From Actinernus sp. WN-2022 (taxonomy: Eukaryota; Cnidaria; Anthozoa; Actiniaria; Actinernidae), in the NCBI GenBank assembly GCA_030867875.1, contig JAOWCC010000803.1, forward strand, positions 124,001 to 188,000: 64,000 bases of DNA, read 5' to 3'. Every line of letters begins with the position of its first letter. Position 1 is the first letter of the stretch. Positions 20,944-34,026 of the stretch are shown here, piece after piece. Under the pieces are notes generated by a model. The model did no database searches. It worked only from the letters and a program-made list of their open reading frames with translations, and was not told where the DNA came from. A program made the translations under genes and the position numbers.

Positions 20944-21053
20944 GGTCAACGTTGGTTTGTTTTGTTCAACTCCTGCAGTAGCTTTAGCCCGTGCTGTTCC
21001 CAGGAAGGTTGCCATGGAAATGCTGTTGACTGGAGTTTCCATCACGGCACAAG
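20944..21053 (+). CDS. ECHDC3: ECHDC3-like internal exon, copy 3
   Basis: 110 bp with the same splice borders, phase and 36-codon translation as copy 1; no base change seen. It lies 6,915 bp from copy 2, the shortest unit period in the window. Confidence 0.85.
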
Positions 21054-21541
21054 GTAAAACGGTTCTGTCTTTTTAGAGCTTTGGTTCTCTTGGTCAAAAG
21101 AGTCTTTCTCCAATTTAGGATAACAATTTCAAATGTGCTAAATTTACTTTAATCCTCATCAAGCTTGAAATTAGTATTGCACAAGACTTACAGGGTTTTC
21201 GGTAGTTTTTGATTTTGTAGTGAACATTTCTACCAGAAGACCATGGACTTCTGATACTACTAAGAATCGTTAAGGCTTATTAGGCCTGCACCTGATCCTG
21301 CTAATGACCCGAGCATATTCTCCACACACCTTGCTACAATGTCTCAATTCTCTTTCAGAAATTTAGGTTAATAATTTAAATGTAGCTTAATACAAATGTA
21401 GCTAATATAAAACCGATTGCTTGATATTACAATAATTATAAAATTATGAAATATAAGTTATAAAATATGCTCATGAAACTACGTTCTTAATACAAAGGAT
21501 AATAATAAAATAAATTACGACTATAAGACTTTAACTAGAAT
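21054..21541 (+). other. Intron-like flank downstream of exon copy 3
   Basis: 488 bp starting with gtaaaa; no gene seen. Confidence 0.7.
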
Positions 21542-24219
21542 GGTCTGGCCAAAAACATCCAGATTTGACCATTTTTGACCATTTTTGAATATGTTCATTT
21601 TTTCTTTCCAATTCTTTCTCTAACTTAGACCATTGATGTTAGGAAGCTACTTGGAGATCGTTTGAGATCATTTTGAAGCATATTGAGTGGTTTTTAGTTT
21701 TTGTCAGAAATCCACAATTTTTTGCCAAAATAATCCAGATTTGATCATTTTTGATTATGTTCATTTATTCTTTCCAGTTCTTTCTCTAACTTAGTCCATT
21801 GAAGTTCTGAAGCTACCAGGAGATTCTTTAAGATCTTTTTGAAACATTGAGTGGTTTTTGGTTTTTGTCAGAAATCCAAGATTTTTTGCCTACCCGGTCT
21901 GGCAAAAAAAATCCAGATTTGACCATTTTTGATTACGTTCATTTATTCTTTCCAGTTCTATCTCTAACTTAGTCCATTGATGTTAGGAAGCTACTTGGAG
22001 ATTGTTTGAGATCATTTTGAAGCATATTGAGTGGTTTTTAGTTTTTGTCAGAAATCCAATATTTTTCGCCTACCCGGTCTGGCAAAAAAATCCAGGTTTG
22101 ACCATTTTTGAATATGTTCATTTTTTCTTTCCAGTTCTTTCTCTAACTTAGTCCATTGATGTTAGGAAGCTACTTGGAGATTGTTTGAGATCATTTTGAA
22201 GCATATTGAGTGGTTTTTATCAGAAATCCAAGATTTTTTGCCAAAATAATCCAGATTTGATCATTTTTGAAGATGTTCATTTTTTCTTTCCAACTTAGTC
22301 CATTGAAGTTCTGAAGCTACCAGGAGATTCTTTAAGATCATTTTGAAGGATATTGAGTGGATCTTATTTTTTTGGAGAAATTCAAGATTTTTTGCCTACC
22401 CGGTCTGGCCAAAATAATCCAGATTTGATCATTTTTGAAGATGTTCATTTTTTCTTTCCAACTTAGTCCATTGAAGTTCTGAAGCTACCAGGAGATTCTT
22501 TAAGATCATTTTGAAGCATATTGAGTGGTTTTTAGTTTTTGTGAGAAATCCAAGATTTTTTGCCTACCCGGTCTGGCGAAAAAATCCAGGTTTGACCATT
22601 TTTGAATATGTTCATTTTTTCTTTCCAATTCTTTCTCTAACTTAGTCCATTGATGTTAGGAAGCTACTTGGAGATTGTTTGAGATCATTTTGAAGCATAT
22701 TGAGTGGTTTTTAGTTTTAGTGAGAAATCCAAGATTTTTTGCCTACCCGGTCTGGCCAAAATAATCCAGATTTGATCATTTTTGAAGATGTTCATTTTTT
22801 CTTTCCAACTTAGTCCATTGATGGTAGGAAGCTACTTGGAGATTGTTTGAGATCATTTTGAAGCATATTGAGTGGATTTTAGTTTTTATCAGAAATCCAA
22901 GATTTTTTGCCTACCCGGTCTGGCAAAAAAAAATCCAGATTTGACCATTTTTGATTACGTTCATTTATTCTTTCCAGTTCTATCTCTAACTTAGTCCATT
23001 GATGTTAGGAAGCTACTTGGAGATTGTTTGAGTACATTTTGAAGCATATTGAGTGGTTTTTAGTTTTTGTCAGAAATCCAATATTTTTCGCCTACCCGGT
23101 CTGGCAAAAAAATCCAGGTTTGACCATTTTTGAATATGTTCATTTTTTCTTTCCAATTCTTTCTCTAACTTAGTCCATTGATGTTATGAAGCTACTTGGA
23201 GATTGTTTGAGATCATTTTGAAGCATATTGAGTGGTTTTTAGTTTTTATCAGAAATCCAAGATTTTTTGCCAAAATAATCCAGATTTGATCATTTTTGAA
23301 GATGTTCATTTTTTCTTTCCAACTTAGTCCATTGAAGTTCTGAAGCTACCAGGAGATTCTTTAAGATCATTTTGAAGCATATTGAGTGGATCTTATTTTT
23401 TTGGAGAAATTCAAGATTTTTTGCCTACCCGGTCTGGCCAAAATAATCCAGATTTGATCATTTTTGAAGATGTTCATTTTTTCTTTCCAACTTAGTCCAT
23501 TGAAGTTCTGAAGCTACCAGGAGATTCTTTATGATCATTTTGAAGCATATTGAGTGGTTTTTAGTTTTTGTGAGAAATCCAATATTTTTCGCCTACCCGG
23601 TCTGGCAAAAAAATCCAGGTTTGACCATTTTTGAATATGTTCATTTTTTCTTTCCAATTCTTTCTCTAACTTAGTCCATTGATGTTATGAAGCTACTTGG
23701 AGATTGTTTGAGATAATTTTGAAGCATATTGAGTGGTTTTTAGTTTTTATCAGAAATCCAAGATTTTTTGCCAAAATAATCCAGATTTGATCATTTTTGA
23801 AGATGTTCATTTTTTCTTTCCAACTTAGTCCATTGAAGTTCTGAAGCTACCAGGAGATTCTTTAAGATCATTTTGAAGCATATTGAGTGGTTTTTAGTTT
23901 TTGTGAGAAATCCAAGATTTTTTGCCTACCCGGTCTGGCGAAAAAATCCAGGTTTGACCATTTTTGAATATGTTCATTTTTTCTTTCCAATTCTTTCTCT
24001 AACTTAGTCCATTGATGTTAGGAAGCTACTTGGAGATTGTTTGAGATCATTTTGAAGCATATTGAGTGGTTTTTAGTTTTAGTGAGAAATCCAAGATTTT
24101 TTGCCTACCCGGTCTGGCCAAAATAATCCAGATTTGATCATTTTTGAAGATGTTCATTTTTTCTTTCCAACTTAGTCCATTGAAGTTCTGAAGCTACCAG
24201 GAGATTCTTTAAGATCATT
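21542..24219 (+). repeat. Satellite block 3 (2.7 kb)
   Basis: A/B monomers. It begins like block 2, including the gatctttttgaaacattgagtgg variant near 21832. It then has extra monomers, among them one with tttgagtacatttt (near 23030) that recurs in blocks 4, 5 and 7. Confidence 0.92.
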
Positions 24220-25066
24220 CATACGCGCGCTAATGGTGGATGGCTATGGTCTTTTTCAGCTTTCCAATATTTTTACTTTTTCTGCTACATTTCTTTACTT
24301 TTTCTTAACTTCAGCTCGTACTTCTACGTCTAAAGGTTAGTTTTATGTATCTCGCGTATTTTGTTAGTGTTTTTCCATATTTTTCATCTTTAAAATTCAG
24401 TTTTCTATTTCGGTAGTCGGTACCTTCTAGCTGTTTTACTTATATAATTATCTACTCTTCTTCATTAATTGCCCTCTTGATTTATTGATCCACTGTCTTA
24501 AGACATAGTACACTGCCTTAAAATCGTTTACATTTCTGTCTTTATTTATTATTATCTTTCTCATTCTTGTTTTCCTACTTTTACTCTTCAGTCATTTTAC
24601 TTTCATTATACTAGTGCATTTTCGTTCGCGTATTACTTCCCTTTTCCATTATTATCTTTCTCATACTACAGTTAGTTCATCCTCACACTGCGACACTCAG
24701 TTTCCTTCTACTTTTTTAATCATTAATTAGCTTCATTGTTCATCTCAGTAGGGTTAGGGTTTTTCACTAGTCATAGTTATACGATTATTTTTTTGTTTCG
24801 TTTATTTCTCATACATATTTGAATTTTGGAAGAGCATAATAACCATTCTTGCAATCTTTTTTGTTTGTTTTTCCTTTTGTTTTCCATCTCTATTTATTAT
24901 TATTATCGGTTTCATTATACTGCAACGGTTTTGACTGTTATTATCATTCTCTTTTCGTTACATTTTGAATTTTCAAAACATATTCCATGAGCTCGATCAT
25001 AACCGTCCTTGTGGCGCGCGCTGTAAATTACAACGGCTACTATAACAACGTCAGCAAAGTGACAGC

Positions 25067-25645
25067 ATGATGACTGGAAGTGCTTTGCGCCACGTGTTAC
25101 TCAACCTCGTCTTGTACCTGTGTTTCTCAAACCTGAAGCACTCCAACAGTTCCAGGCGCAATGACTGTCAAATTTTCTATGCCGTTTGTGAAGTCTCTCG
25201 TCCAAACACCTGTGGCTCTGTTCCCTCAACTCACCCCAAAAAGACTACAATGAGATCTACCTCAACACTACTGCTATGTGGATGCCGCCTGGTTCAGAAA
25301 TCTTCCTTGGCGATCTTATTAATCTGTCTGTCTAACGATGTATCTCCTAACCCTGGCCCATCTACTAACGGATCGTCAGTTGCTGACTTTCCTACTACGC
25401 GCGGTCTTAAAGTCGGTCATCTGAACGTCCGAAGTATCATCAACAAGATGGATTCTGTGCGACTTTTATTGAAAGAGAAGCCCTTTGACGTACTCACAAT
25501 GTCTGAAACGTGGCTTCACCCGAACATTCTTGATAACGAAATTTATGTCCCTGGTTATACAGTTACCAGACAGGATAGGAATGGAAAACCTGGTGGAGGT
25601 ACGCTCGCTTTTGTTAGATGGCATTCCCTATCGATCAAGAAGTGA
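25067..25645 (+). CDS. LINE ORF, leader + APE endonuclease N-half (copy 4)
   Basis: 192 codons; 2A-like motif at 25337-25360, HLNVRS and SETW present, ends prematurely at WHSLSIKK because of the shared 2-bp lesion. Confidence 0.85.
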   Translation: MMTGSALRHVLLNLVLYLCFSNLKHSNSSRRNDCQIFYAVCEVSRPNTCGSVPSTHPKKTTMRSTSTLLLCGCRLVQKSSLAILLICLSNDVSPNPGPSTNGSSVADFPTTRGLKVGHLNVRSIINKMDSVRLLLKEKPFDVLTMSETWLHPNILDNEIYVPGYTVTRQDRNGKPGGGTLAFVRWHSLSIKK

Positions 25646-26885
25646 CTTACAGAACACTAACATTGAGTCATGCGTAGTTGAGATTACTCGTCCTAAAGCA
25701 AAGAAACTCATTATATTCACAATATACAGAGCCCCAGACCAAACACTGGACGGTTTTCTTAATGATCTCAACACCGCTTTATCATTACTCCCATCACAAG
25801 CTGAGATAATATTACTTGGTGATTTCAATGTTAATTTTTTGACTTCAAATACTGACTCATCAAGGCCATTGAAACAGAAGCTCGTTAGACTTACAAATCA
25901 ACATAACTTAGTACAGCTTATTGACAAGCCTACGAGAATATCCGAGAACTCATCCACGGCAATTGACCTGTTGTTCGTTAACAACAATCATCGCATAGTC
26001 GATTCTGGAGTTATTCACATAGATTTGAGTGATCACTCACTCATTTACTGTGTCATCAAAGTGGGTGTTCCTCGGGCCCCTTGCAGGGTTATAGAGTATC
26101 GATCGTACAAGCACTACTCAAGGGAGTCGTTCCTGAGTGAACTCAGAGACATATGTTGGAATGTCGTCGACGAGCAATTGGACACCAATAGTGCAGTTGA
26201 AACTTGGAACCAACTATTTACGGATACAGCCAATCGACATGCTCCAATTAAAAAATCTAGAATCAAGGGTATACACGTGCCCTGGATGAATTCAGAGTTA
26301 TGCAACGCCATGCAAGACCGAGATTACCACCACCGGAAGGCCATTAAATCAAAATCGTCATTCCATTGGTCCATGTACAAAAAGATAAAATCCTACGTAA
26401 ACAACCTGGTCAAAAAATGCAAAGCTGATTACTATTTAAACCTTATTACTAGGAACAGGGGAAATAGCAGTGAACTATGGCAAACACTGAACGAAATTAC
26501 TTTGCGAAAGACATCCTCAATCCCTTCATGTATTGAAGTCGATGGCGTACCACATACTGACTCAAAGTCGATTGCTGAAGTTTTAAATAATCATTTTTCA
26601 ACAGTAGGATCTAAATTGGCTGCTAAAATAAAAGCAAGCCTTGATTTTTTCTATCCACGACCCCCTTCTGGTGAATCTATCGCAAGGTCTCGAAACTTTG
26701 TCTTCATTTCAATTGAAGAAAATTTTGTGCATAGGCAACTAAAAATGCTCAAGATAAATAAATCAATTGGCCTTGATCGCATTAGCGCCAGACTGCTGAA
26801 AGACTCTACAAGCGTCATAACTCCTGCTTTGACCAAGATATTCAGTCTTCTACATTCCCTTCTATCTGGAAATTTGGTAAAGTAA
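25617..26885 (+). CDS. LINE ORF, endonuclease C-half + linker (copy 4, shifted frame)
   Basis: Asp-Gly-Ile-Pro onward with GDFN and SDHS. Asp replaces Asn in HINLSDHS, a variant shared with copies 6, 7 and 8. It runs off frame before FPSIWK as in the others. Confidence 0.82.
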   Translation, partial: DGIPYRSRSDLQNTNIESCVVEITRPKAKKLIIFTIYRAPDQTLDGFLNDLNTALSLLPSQAEIILLGDFNVNFLTSNTDSSRPLKQKLVRLTNQHNLVQLIDKPTRISENSSTAIDLLFVNNNHRIVDSGVIHIDLSDHSLIYCVIKVGVPRAPCRVIEYRSYKHYSRESFLSELRDICWNVVDEQLDTNSAVETWNQLFTDTANRHAPIKKSRIKGIHVPWMNSELCNAMQDRDYHHRKAIKSKSSFHWSMYKKIKSYVNNLVKKCKADYYLNLITRNRGNSSELWQTLNEITLRKTSSIPSCIEVDGVPHTDSKSIAEVLNNHFSTVGSKLAAKIKASLDFFYPRPPSGESIARSRNFVFISIEENFVHRQLKMLKINKSIGLDRISARLLKDSTSVITPALTKIFSLLHSLLSGNLVK

Positions 26886-28213
26886 CAGCTCTCTTCAAAT
26901 CTGGTGATCGAAGCAACGCCAACAATTACAGGCCGATTACAATCCTCCCGACAGTTAGTAAGATCCTTGAGAAGGCAGTCCATGCACAAGTATATAATTA
27001 CCTTATGGAAGAAAAGATCCTTACACCCAGGCAGTTTGGCTTCAGACCTAAACTCTCAACAGAGATCGCTCTTACCCATTTCACCGATACTATCCTTGGG
27101 AATATGGACAGTGGTCTAGTAACCGGTGCTGTTTTCCTGGACTTGTCAAAAGCGTTTGACACTGTTGACCATACTATTCTCTTCAATAAACTAGTAACAG
27201 CTGGCTTTTCTGACACAAGTGTGAACTGGTTCAAGTCCTATCTATTTAACAGAAGCCAAATCACCAACTTGGCAAATGTCTCTTCCTCTCCCAAGAAAGT
27301 TCCTGTCGGAGTCCCTCAAGGAAGCGTCTTAGGACCACTACTATTTCTTGTTTATGTAAATAACTTACCCTCATGTGTTAATTACTGCGAGGTGTCCCTC
27401 TATGCTGACGATACAGTAATTTACTGCTCTTCGACTAATGCCCAGGAACTTAAAGATAAATTGAACGCTGATTTTCTGTCCATATGTCAATGGTTTAACA
27501 GCAATCTCTTGACACTGAATACATCTAAATGCAAGTTCATAATTTATGGCAGCGCACGCAAGCTCAAGGATTTCAGAGAGGTTTCACTGACCATAAATGG
27601 CTCTGCTCTTGACCGAACTGACTCTTTTAAATATTTAGGAGTGACAGTCAGTCAGAACATGAGTTGGTCAGAACACGTGGATAGAGTCAGTAATAAAGTC
27701 AATCAACGTCTTGGCATCATCCGCCGGGTAAAGCATTTGCTGCCCTTGCATGCGCGGCTAACTCTCTATAAATCTCTTGTCCTTCCCTTACTTGACTATG
27801 CCGATATCGTCTGGGGAGATAAGAATAATACCGTCCTCATGGATCACCTTCAAGTTCTTCAGAATAATGCTGCTCGACTTATGCTCGACTTTCCCTCAAG
27901 CTCTTCTGCATCTCAAGTACTCGAACTATTAAACTGGAAACCACTGTACCTTCGACGGCGCTATCATCGCTGTATTACTATCTTCAAATGCTTAAATAGC
28001 ATGGTGGACTTCAACTTTAAATTAAAGAAGAATCACGACTTTCATACATATAATACACGCCGTCAGCACAATCTACATTTACCATTCGCACATAGGAATT
28101 GGGGACAGCAGAAGTTTACCTACCATGCGCTATTAGACTGGAACTCTTTAGACTCTGAAGTTATACAATCAACTACATTATCAATTTTTAAATCTTACTG
28201 GCACATAACTTAA
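26855..28213 (+). CDS. LINE reverse transcriptase domain (copy 4)
   Basis: FPSIWKFGK to SYWHIT-stop with intact motifs A, B and C (YADD). Internal Met at 27005. By eye the translation equals that of copies 2, 3 and 5-8. Confidence 0.88.
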   Translation, partial: FPSIWKFGKVTALFKSGDRSNANNYRPITILPTVSKILEKAVHAQVYNYLMEEKILTPRQFGFRPKLSTEIALTHFTDTILGNMDSGLVTGAVFLDLSKAFDTVDHTILFNKLVTAGFSDTSVNWFKSYLFNRSQITNLANVSSSPKKVPVGVPQGSVLGPLLFLVYVNNLPSCVNYCEVSLYADDTVIYCSSTNAQELKDKLNADFLSICQWFNSNLLTLNTSKCKFIIYGSARKLKDFREVSLTINGSALDRTDSFKYLGVTVSQNMSWSEHVDRVSNKVNQRLGIIRRVKHLLPLHARLTLYKSLVLPLLDYADIVWGDKNNTVLMDHLQVLQNNAARLMLDFPSSSSASQVLELLNWKPLYLRRRYHRCITIFKCLNSMVDFNFKLKKNHDFHTYNTRRQHNLHLPFAHRNWGQQKFTYHALLDWNSLDSEVIQSTTLSIFKSYWHIT

Positions 28214-28302
28214 TTTCATAATAAACCTTGTTCTATTTCTATTTTATTTCCACCATTTAACTTTCCTGTTTTCCATATATTAGTGAAATATATATTTTTA
28301 AT

Positions 28303-28381
28303 ACAGGACCTCCCTGAAAATCACAAATTGTGAGTGGAGCTTTCCTGTCAAAATATTATTATTATTATTATTATTATTATT
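28303..28381 (+). other. LINE 3' stem-loop and (ATT)9 tail, copy 4
   Basis: Stem-loop 28303-28348, ATT units 28355-28381. Confidence 0.7.
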
Positions 28382-28551
28382 AAGCATATTGAGTGGTTTT
28401 TAGTTTTTGTCAGAAAACCAAGATTTTTTGCCTACCCGGTCTGGCCAAAATAATCCAGATTTGATCATTTTTAAAGATGTTAATATTTTCTTTCCAACTT
28501 AGTCCATTGAAGTTCTGAAGCTACTAGGAGATTCTTTAAGATCATTTTGAA
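28382..28551 (+). repeat. Satellite stub right of LINE copy 4
   Basis: Single interrupted monomer, same private changes as the other stubs. Confidence 0.85.
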
Positions 28552-28904
28552 ACGTATATTAGTTTTTAAATTTGCGTTCTACATTTTCATATTTTTGCAT
28601 TAAATAAGTACCGATTTGTATATTTATTTTATATTTTTATTTTATCAATTTTTAACTATTATTATTGTTATTAGACAATGTATTGTAAAGCGCTTAGGGC
28701 AGTTATATGAATACCTTTTTGCGCACAGAGGTCGGGAATGATTTAAACTTTCAAAATCATTCTAGCCTTTATTCACATTCGAGCTTCCTAATTATGTGCC
28801 AAATCGTACATTTCATAAGCATGTTTTCAAATTCCTCACGTGTATTCAGTCACCCGTTATTATTAATATTAAAAGCAGAGTAACGTGTTTCTGTTTATTG
28901 TCAG
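28552..28904 (+). other. Intron-like flank upstream of exon copy 4
   Basis: 353 bp with acceptor AG at 28903-28904; no gene seen. Confidence 0.7.
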
Positions 28905-29014
28905 GGTCAACGTTGGTTTGTTTTGTTCAACTCCTGCAGTAGCTTTAGCCCGTGCTGTTCCCAGGAAGGTTGCCATGGAAATGCTGTTGACTGGAGTTTC
29001 CATCACGGCACAAG
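28905..29014 (+). CDS. ECHDC3: ECHDC3-like internal exon, copy 4
   Basis: 110 bp with the same splice borders and translation as copy 1; no base change seen. The satellite that follows it resembles the one after exon 1. Confidence 0.85.
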
Positions 29015-29502
29015 GTAAAACGGTTCTGTCTTTTTAGAGCTTTGGTTCTCTTGGTCAAAAGAGTCTTTCTCCAATTTAGGATAACAATTTCAAATGTGCT
29101 AAATTTACTTTAATCCTCATCAAGCTTGAAATTAGTATTGCACAAGACTTACAGGGTTTTCGGTAGTTTTTGATTTTGTAGTGAACATTTCTACCAGAAG
29201 ACCATGGACTTCTGATACTACTAAGAATCGTTAAGGCTTATTAGGCCTGCACCTGATCCTGCTAATGACCCGAGCATATTCTCCACACACCTTGCTACAA
29301 TGTCTCAATTCTCTTTCAGAAATTTAGGTTAATAATTTAAATGTAGCTTAATACAAATGTAGCTAATATAAAACCGATTGCTTGATATTACAATAATTAT
29401 AAAATTATGAAATATAAGTTATAAAATATGCTCATGAAACTACGTTCTTAATACAAAGGATAATAATAAAATAAATTACGACTATAAGACTTTAACTAGA
29501 AT
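29015..29502 (+). other. Intron-like flank downstream of exon copy 4
   Basis: 488 bp starting with gtaaaa; no gene seen. Confidence 0.7.
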
Positions 29503-32500
29503 GGTCTGGCCAAAAACATCCAGATTTGACCATTTTTGACCATTTTTGAATATGTTCATTTTTTCTTTCCAATTCTTTCTCTAATTTAGACCATTGATGT
29601 TAGGAAGCTACTTGGAGATCGTTTGAGATCATTTTGAAGCATATTGAGTGGTTTTTAGTTTTTGTCAGAAATCCACAATTTTTTGCCAAAATAATCCAGA
29701 TTTGATCATTTTTGATTATGTTCATTTATTCTTTCCAGTTCTTTCTCTAACTTAGTCCATTGATGTTAGGAAGCTACTTGGAGATTGTTTGAGATCATTT
29801 TGAAGCATATTGAGTGGATTTTAGTTTTTGTGAGAAATTCAAGATTTTTTGCCTACCCGGTCTGGCCAAAATAATCCAGATTTGATCATTTTTGAAGATG
29901 TTCATTTTTTCTTTCCAACTTAGTCCATTGAAGTTCTGAAGCTACCAGGAGATTCTTTAAGATCATTTTGAAGCATATTGAGTGGTTTTTAGTTTTTGTG
30001 AGAAATCCAATATTTTTCGCCTACCCGGTCTGGCAAAAAAATACAGGTTTGACCATTTTTGAATATGTTCATTTTTTCTTTCCAATTCTTTCTCTAACTT
30101 AGTCCATTGATGTTATGAAGCTACTTGGAGATTGTTTGAGATCATTTTGAAGCATATTGAGTGGTTTTTAGTTTTTGTGAGAAATCCAAGATTTTTTGCC
30201 AAAATAATCCAGATTTGATCATTTTTGAAGATGTTCATTTTTTCTTTCCAACTTAGTCCATTGAAGTTCTGAAGCTACCAGGAGATTCTTTAAGATCATT
30301 TTGAAGCATATTGAGTGGTTTTTAGTTTTTGTGAGAAATCCAAGATTTTTTGCCTACCCGGTCTGGCAAAAAAAAATCCATATTTGACCATTTTTGATTA
30401 TGTTCATTTATTCTTTCCAGTTATTTCTCTAACTTAGTCCATTGATGTTAGGAAGCTACTTGGAGATTGTTTGAGATCATTTTGAAGCATATTGAGTGGT
30501 TTTTAGTTTTTTGTGAGAAATCCAATATTTTTCGCCTACCCGGTCTGGCAGAAAAATACAGGTTTGACCATTTTTGAATATGTTCATTTTTTCTTTCCAA
30601 TTCTTTCTCTAACTTAGTCCATTGATGTTATGAAGCTACTTGGAGATTGTTTGAGATCATTTTGAAGCATATTGAGTGGTTTTTAGTTATTATCAGAAAT
30701 CCAAGATTTTTTGCCAAAATAATCCAGATTTGATCATTTTTGAAGATGTTCATTTTTTCTTTCCAACTTAGTCCATTGAAGTTCTGAAGCTACCAGGAGA
30801 TTCTTTAAGATCATTTTGAAGCATATTGAGTGGATCTTATTTTTTTTGAGAAATTCAAGATTTTTTGCCTACCCGGTCTGGCCAAAATAATCCAGATTTG
30901 ATCATTTTTGAAGATGTTCATTTTTTCTTTCCAACTTAGTCCATTGAAGTTCTGAAGCTACCAGGAGATTCTTTAAGATCATTTTGAAGCATATTGAGTG
31001 GTTTTTAGTTTTTGTGAGAAATCCAATATTTTTCGCCTACCCGGTCTGGCACAAAAATCCAGGTTTGACCATTTTTGAATATGTTCATTTTTTCTTTCCA
31101 ATTCTTTCTCTAACTTAGTCCATTGATGTTATGAAGCTACTTGGAGATTGTTTGAGATCATTTTGAAGCATATTGAGTGGTTTTTAGTTTTTATCAGAAA
31201 TCCAAGATTTTTTGCCAAAATAATCCAGATTTGATCATTTTTGAAGATGTTCATTTTTTCTTTCCAACTTAGTCCATTGAAGTTCTGAAGCTACCAGGAG
31301 ATTCTTTAAGATCATTTTGAAGCATATTGAGTGGATCTTATTTTTTTTGAGAAATTCAAGATTTTTTGCCTACCCGGTCTGGCCAAAATAATCCAGATTT
31401 GATCATTTTTGAAGATGTTCATTTTTTCTTTCCAACTTAGTCCATTGAAGTTCTGAAGCTACCAGGAGATTCTTTAAGATCATTTTGAAGCATATTGAGT
31501 GGTTTTTAGTTTTTGGGAGAAATCCAATATTTTTCGCCTACCCGGTCTGGCAAAAAAATCCAGGTTTGACCATTTTTGAATATGTTCATTTTTTCTTTCC
31601 AATTCTTTCTCTAACTTAGTCCATTGATGTTATGAAGCTACTTGGAGATTGTTTGAGATCATTTTGAAGCATATTGAGTGGTTTTTAGTTTTTATCAGAA
31701 ATCCAAGATTTTTTGCCAAAATAATCCAGATTTGATCATTTTTGAAGATGTTCATTTTTTCTTTCCAACTTAGTCCATTGAAGTTCTGAAGCTACCAGGA
31801 GATTCTTTAAGATCATTTTGAAGCATATTGAGTGGTTTTTAGTTTTTGTAAGAAATCCAAGATTTTTTGCCTACCCGGTCTGGCAAAAAAAATCCATATT
31901 TGACCATTTTTGATTATGTTCATTTATTCTTTCCAGTTATTTCTCTAACTTAGTCCATTGATGTTAGGAAGCTACTTGGAGATTGTTTGAGATCATTTTG
32001 AAGCATATTGAGTGGTTTTTAGTTTTTGTGAGAAATCCAATATTTTTCGCCTACCCGGTCTGGCAAAAATAATCCAGATTTGATCATTTTTGAAGATGTT
32101 CATTTTTTCTTTCCAACTTAGTCCATTGATGTTAGGAAGCTACTTGGAGATTGTTTGAGTACATTTTGAAGCATATTGAGTGGTTTTTAGTTTTTGTCAG
32201 AAATCCAATATTTTTCGCCTACCCGGTCTGGCAAAAAAATCCAGGTTTGACCATTTTTGAATATGTTCATTTTTTCTTTCCAATTCTTTCTCTAACTTAG
32301 TCCATTGATGTTATGAAGCTACTTGGAGATTGTTTGAGATCATTTTGAAGCATATTGAGTGGTTTTTAGTTTTTATCAGAAATCCAAGATTTTTTGCCAA
32401 AATAATCCAGATTTGATCATTTTTGAAGATGTTCATTTTTTCTTTCCAACTTAGTCCATTGAAGTTCTGAAGCTACCAGGAGATTCTTTAAGATCATTTT

Positions 32501-33179
32501 GAAGCATATTGAGTGGTTTTTAGTTTTTGTGAGAAATCCAAGATTTTTTGCCTACCCGGTCTGGCGAAAAAATCCAGGTTTGACCATTTTTGAATATGTT
32601 CATTTTTTCTTTCCAATTCTTTCTCTAACTTAGTCCATTGATGTTAGGAAGCTACTTGGAGATTGTTTGAGATCATTTTGAAGCATATTGAGTGGTTTTT
32701 AGTTTTAGTGAGAAATCCAAGATTTTTTGCCTACCCGGTCTGGCCAAAATAATCCAGATTTGATCATTTTTGAAGATGTTCATTTTTTCTTTCCAACTTA
32801 GTCCATTGAAGTTCTGAAGCTACCAGCAGATTCTTTAAGATCATTTTGAAGCATATTGAGTGGTTTTTAGTTTTTGTGAGAAATCCAATATTTTTCGCCT
32901 ACCCGGTCTGGCCAAAAAAATCCATATTTGACCATTTTTGATTATGTTCATTTATTCTTTCCAGTTATTTCTCTAACTTAGTCCATTGATGTTATGAAGC
33001 TACTTGGAGATTGTTTGAGATCATTTTGAAGCATATTGAGTGGTTTTTAGTTATTATCAGAAATCCAAGATTTTTTGCCAAAATAATCCAGATTTGATCA
33101 TTTTTGAAGATGTTCATTTTTTCTTTCCAACTTAGTCCATTGAAGTTCTGAAGCTACCAGGAGATTCTTTAAGATCATT
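29503..33179 (+). repeat. Satellite block 4 (3.7 kb)
   Basis: A/B monomers. The start copies block 1 rather than its neighbours: ctaatttagacc (only in blocks 1 and 4), the same second monomer with gtggattttag, and the gtggatcttattttttttgag form. Further on it carries a tttgagtacatttt monomer near 32157, absent from block 1. Confidence 0.92.
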
Positions 33180-34026
33180 CATACGCGCGCTAATGGTGGA
33201 TGGTTATGGTCTTTTTCAGCTTTCCAATATTTTTACTTTTTCTGCTACAGTTCTTTACTTTTTCTTAACTTCAGCTCGTACTTCTACGTCTAAAGGTTAG
33301 TTTTATGTATCTCGCGTATTTTGTTAGTGTTTTTCCATATTTTTCATCTTTAAAATTCAGTTTTCTATTTCGGTAGTCGGTACCTTCTAGCTGTTTTACT
33401 TATATAATTATCTACTCTTCTTCATTAATTGCCCTCTTGATTTATTGATCCACTGTCTTAAGACATAGTACACTGCCTTAAAATCGTTTACATTTCTGTC
33501 TTTATTTATTATTATCTTTCTCATTCTTGTTTTCCTACTTTTACTCTTCAGTCATTTTACTTTCATTATACTAGTGCATTTTCGTTCGCGTATTACTTCC
33601 CTTTTCCATTATTATCTTTCTCATACTACAGTTAGTTCATCCTCACACTGCGACACTCAGTTTCCTTCTACTTTTTTAATCATTAATTAGCTTCATTGTT
33701 CATCTCAGTAGGGTTAGGGTTTTTCACTAGTCATAGTTATACGATTATTTTTTTGTTTCGTTTATTTCTCATACATATTTGAATTTTGGAAGAGCATAAT
33801 AACCATTCTTGCAATCTTTTTTGTTTGTTTTTCCTTTTGTTTTCCATCTCTATTTATTATTATTATCGGTTTCATTATACTGCAACGGTTTTGACTGTTA
33901 TTATCATTCTCTTTTCGTTACATTTTGAATTTTCAAAACATATTCCATGAGCTCGATCATAACCGTCCTTGTGGCGCGCGCTGTAAATTACAACGGATAC
34001 TATAACAACGTCAGCAAAGTGACAGC

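Larger units (their letters stand above)
24220..28381 (+). mobile_element. LINE copy 4, full length (4.16 kb)
   Basis: Same junctions and order as copy 2, with an 847-bp 5' UTR (24220-25066) carrying a private ggatggctatgg. It has ctacatttc near its 5' end like copies 2 and 3 (copies 5-8 have ctacagttc). In the coding region it has HIDLSDHS and tccatgtac like the later copies, so it is intermediate. Both family-wide frame lesions are present. Confidence 0.92.
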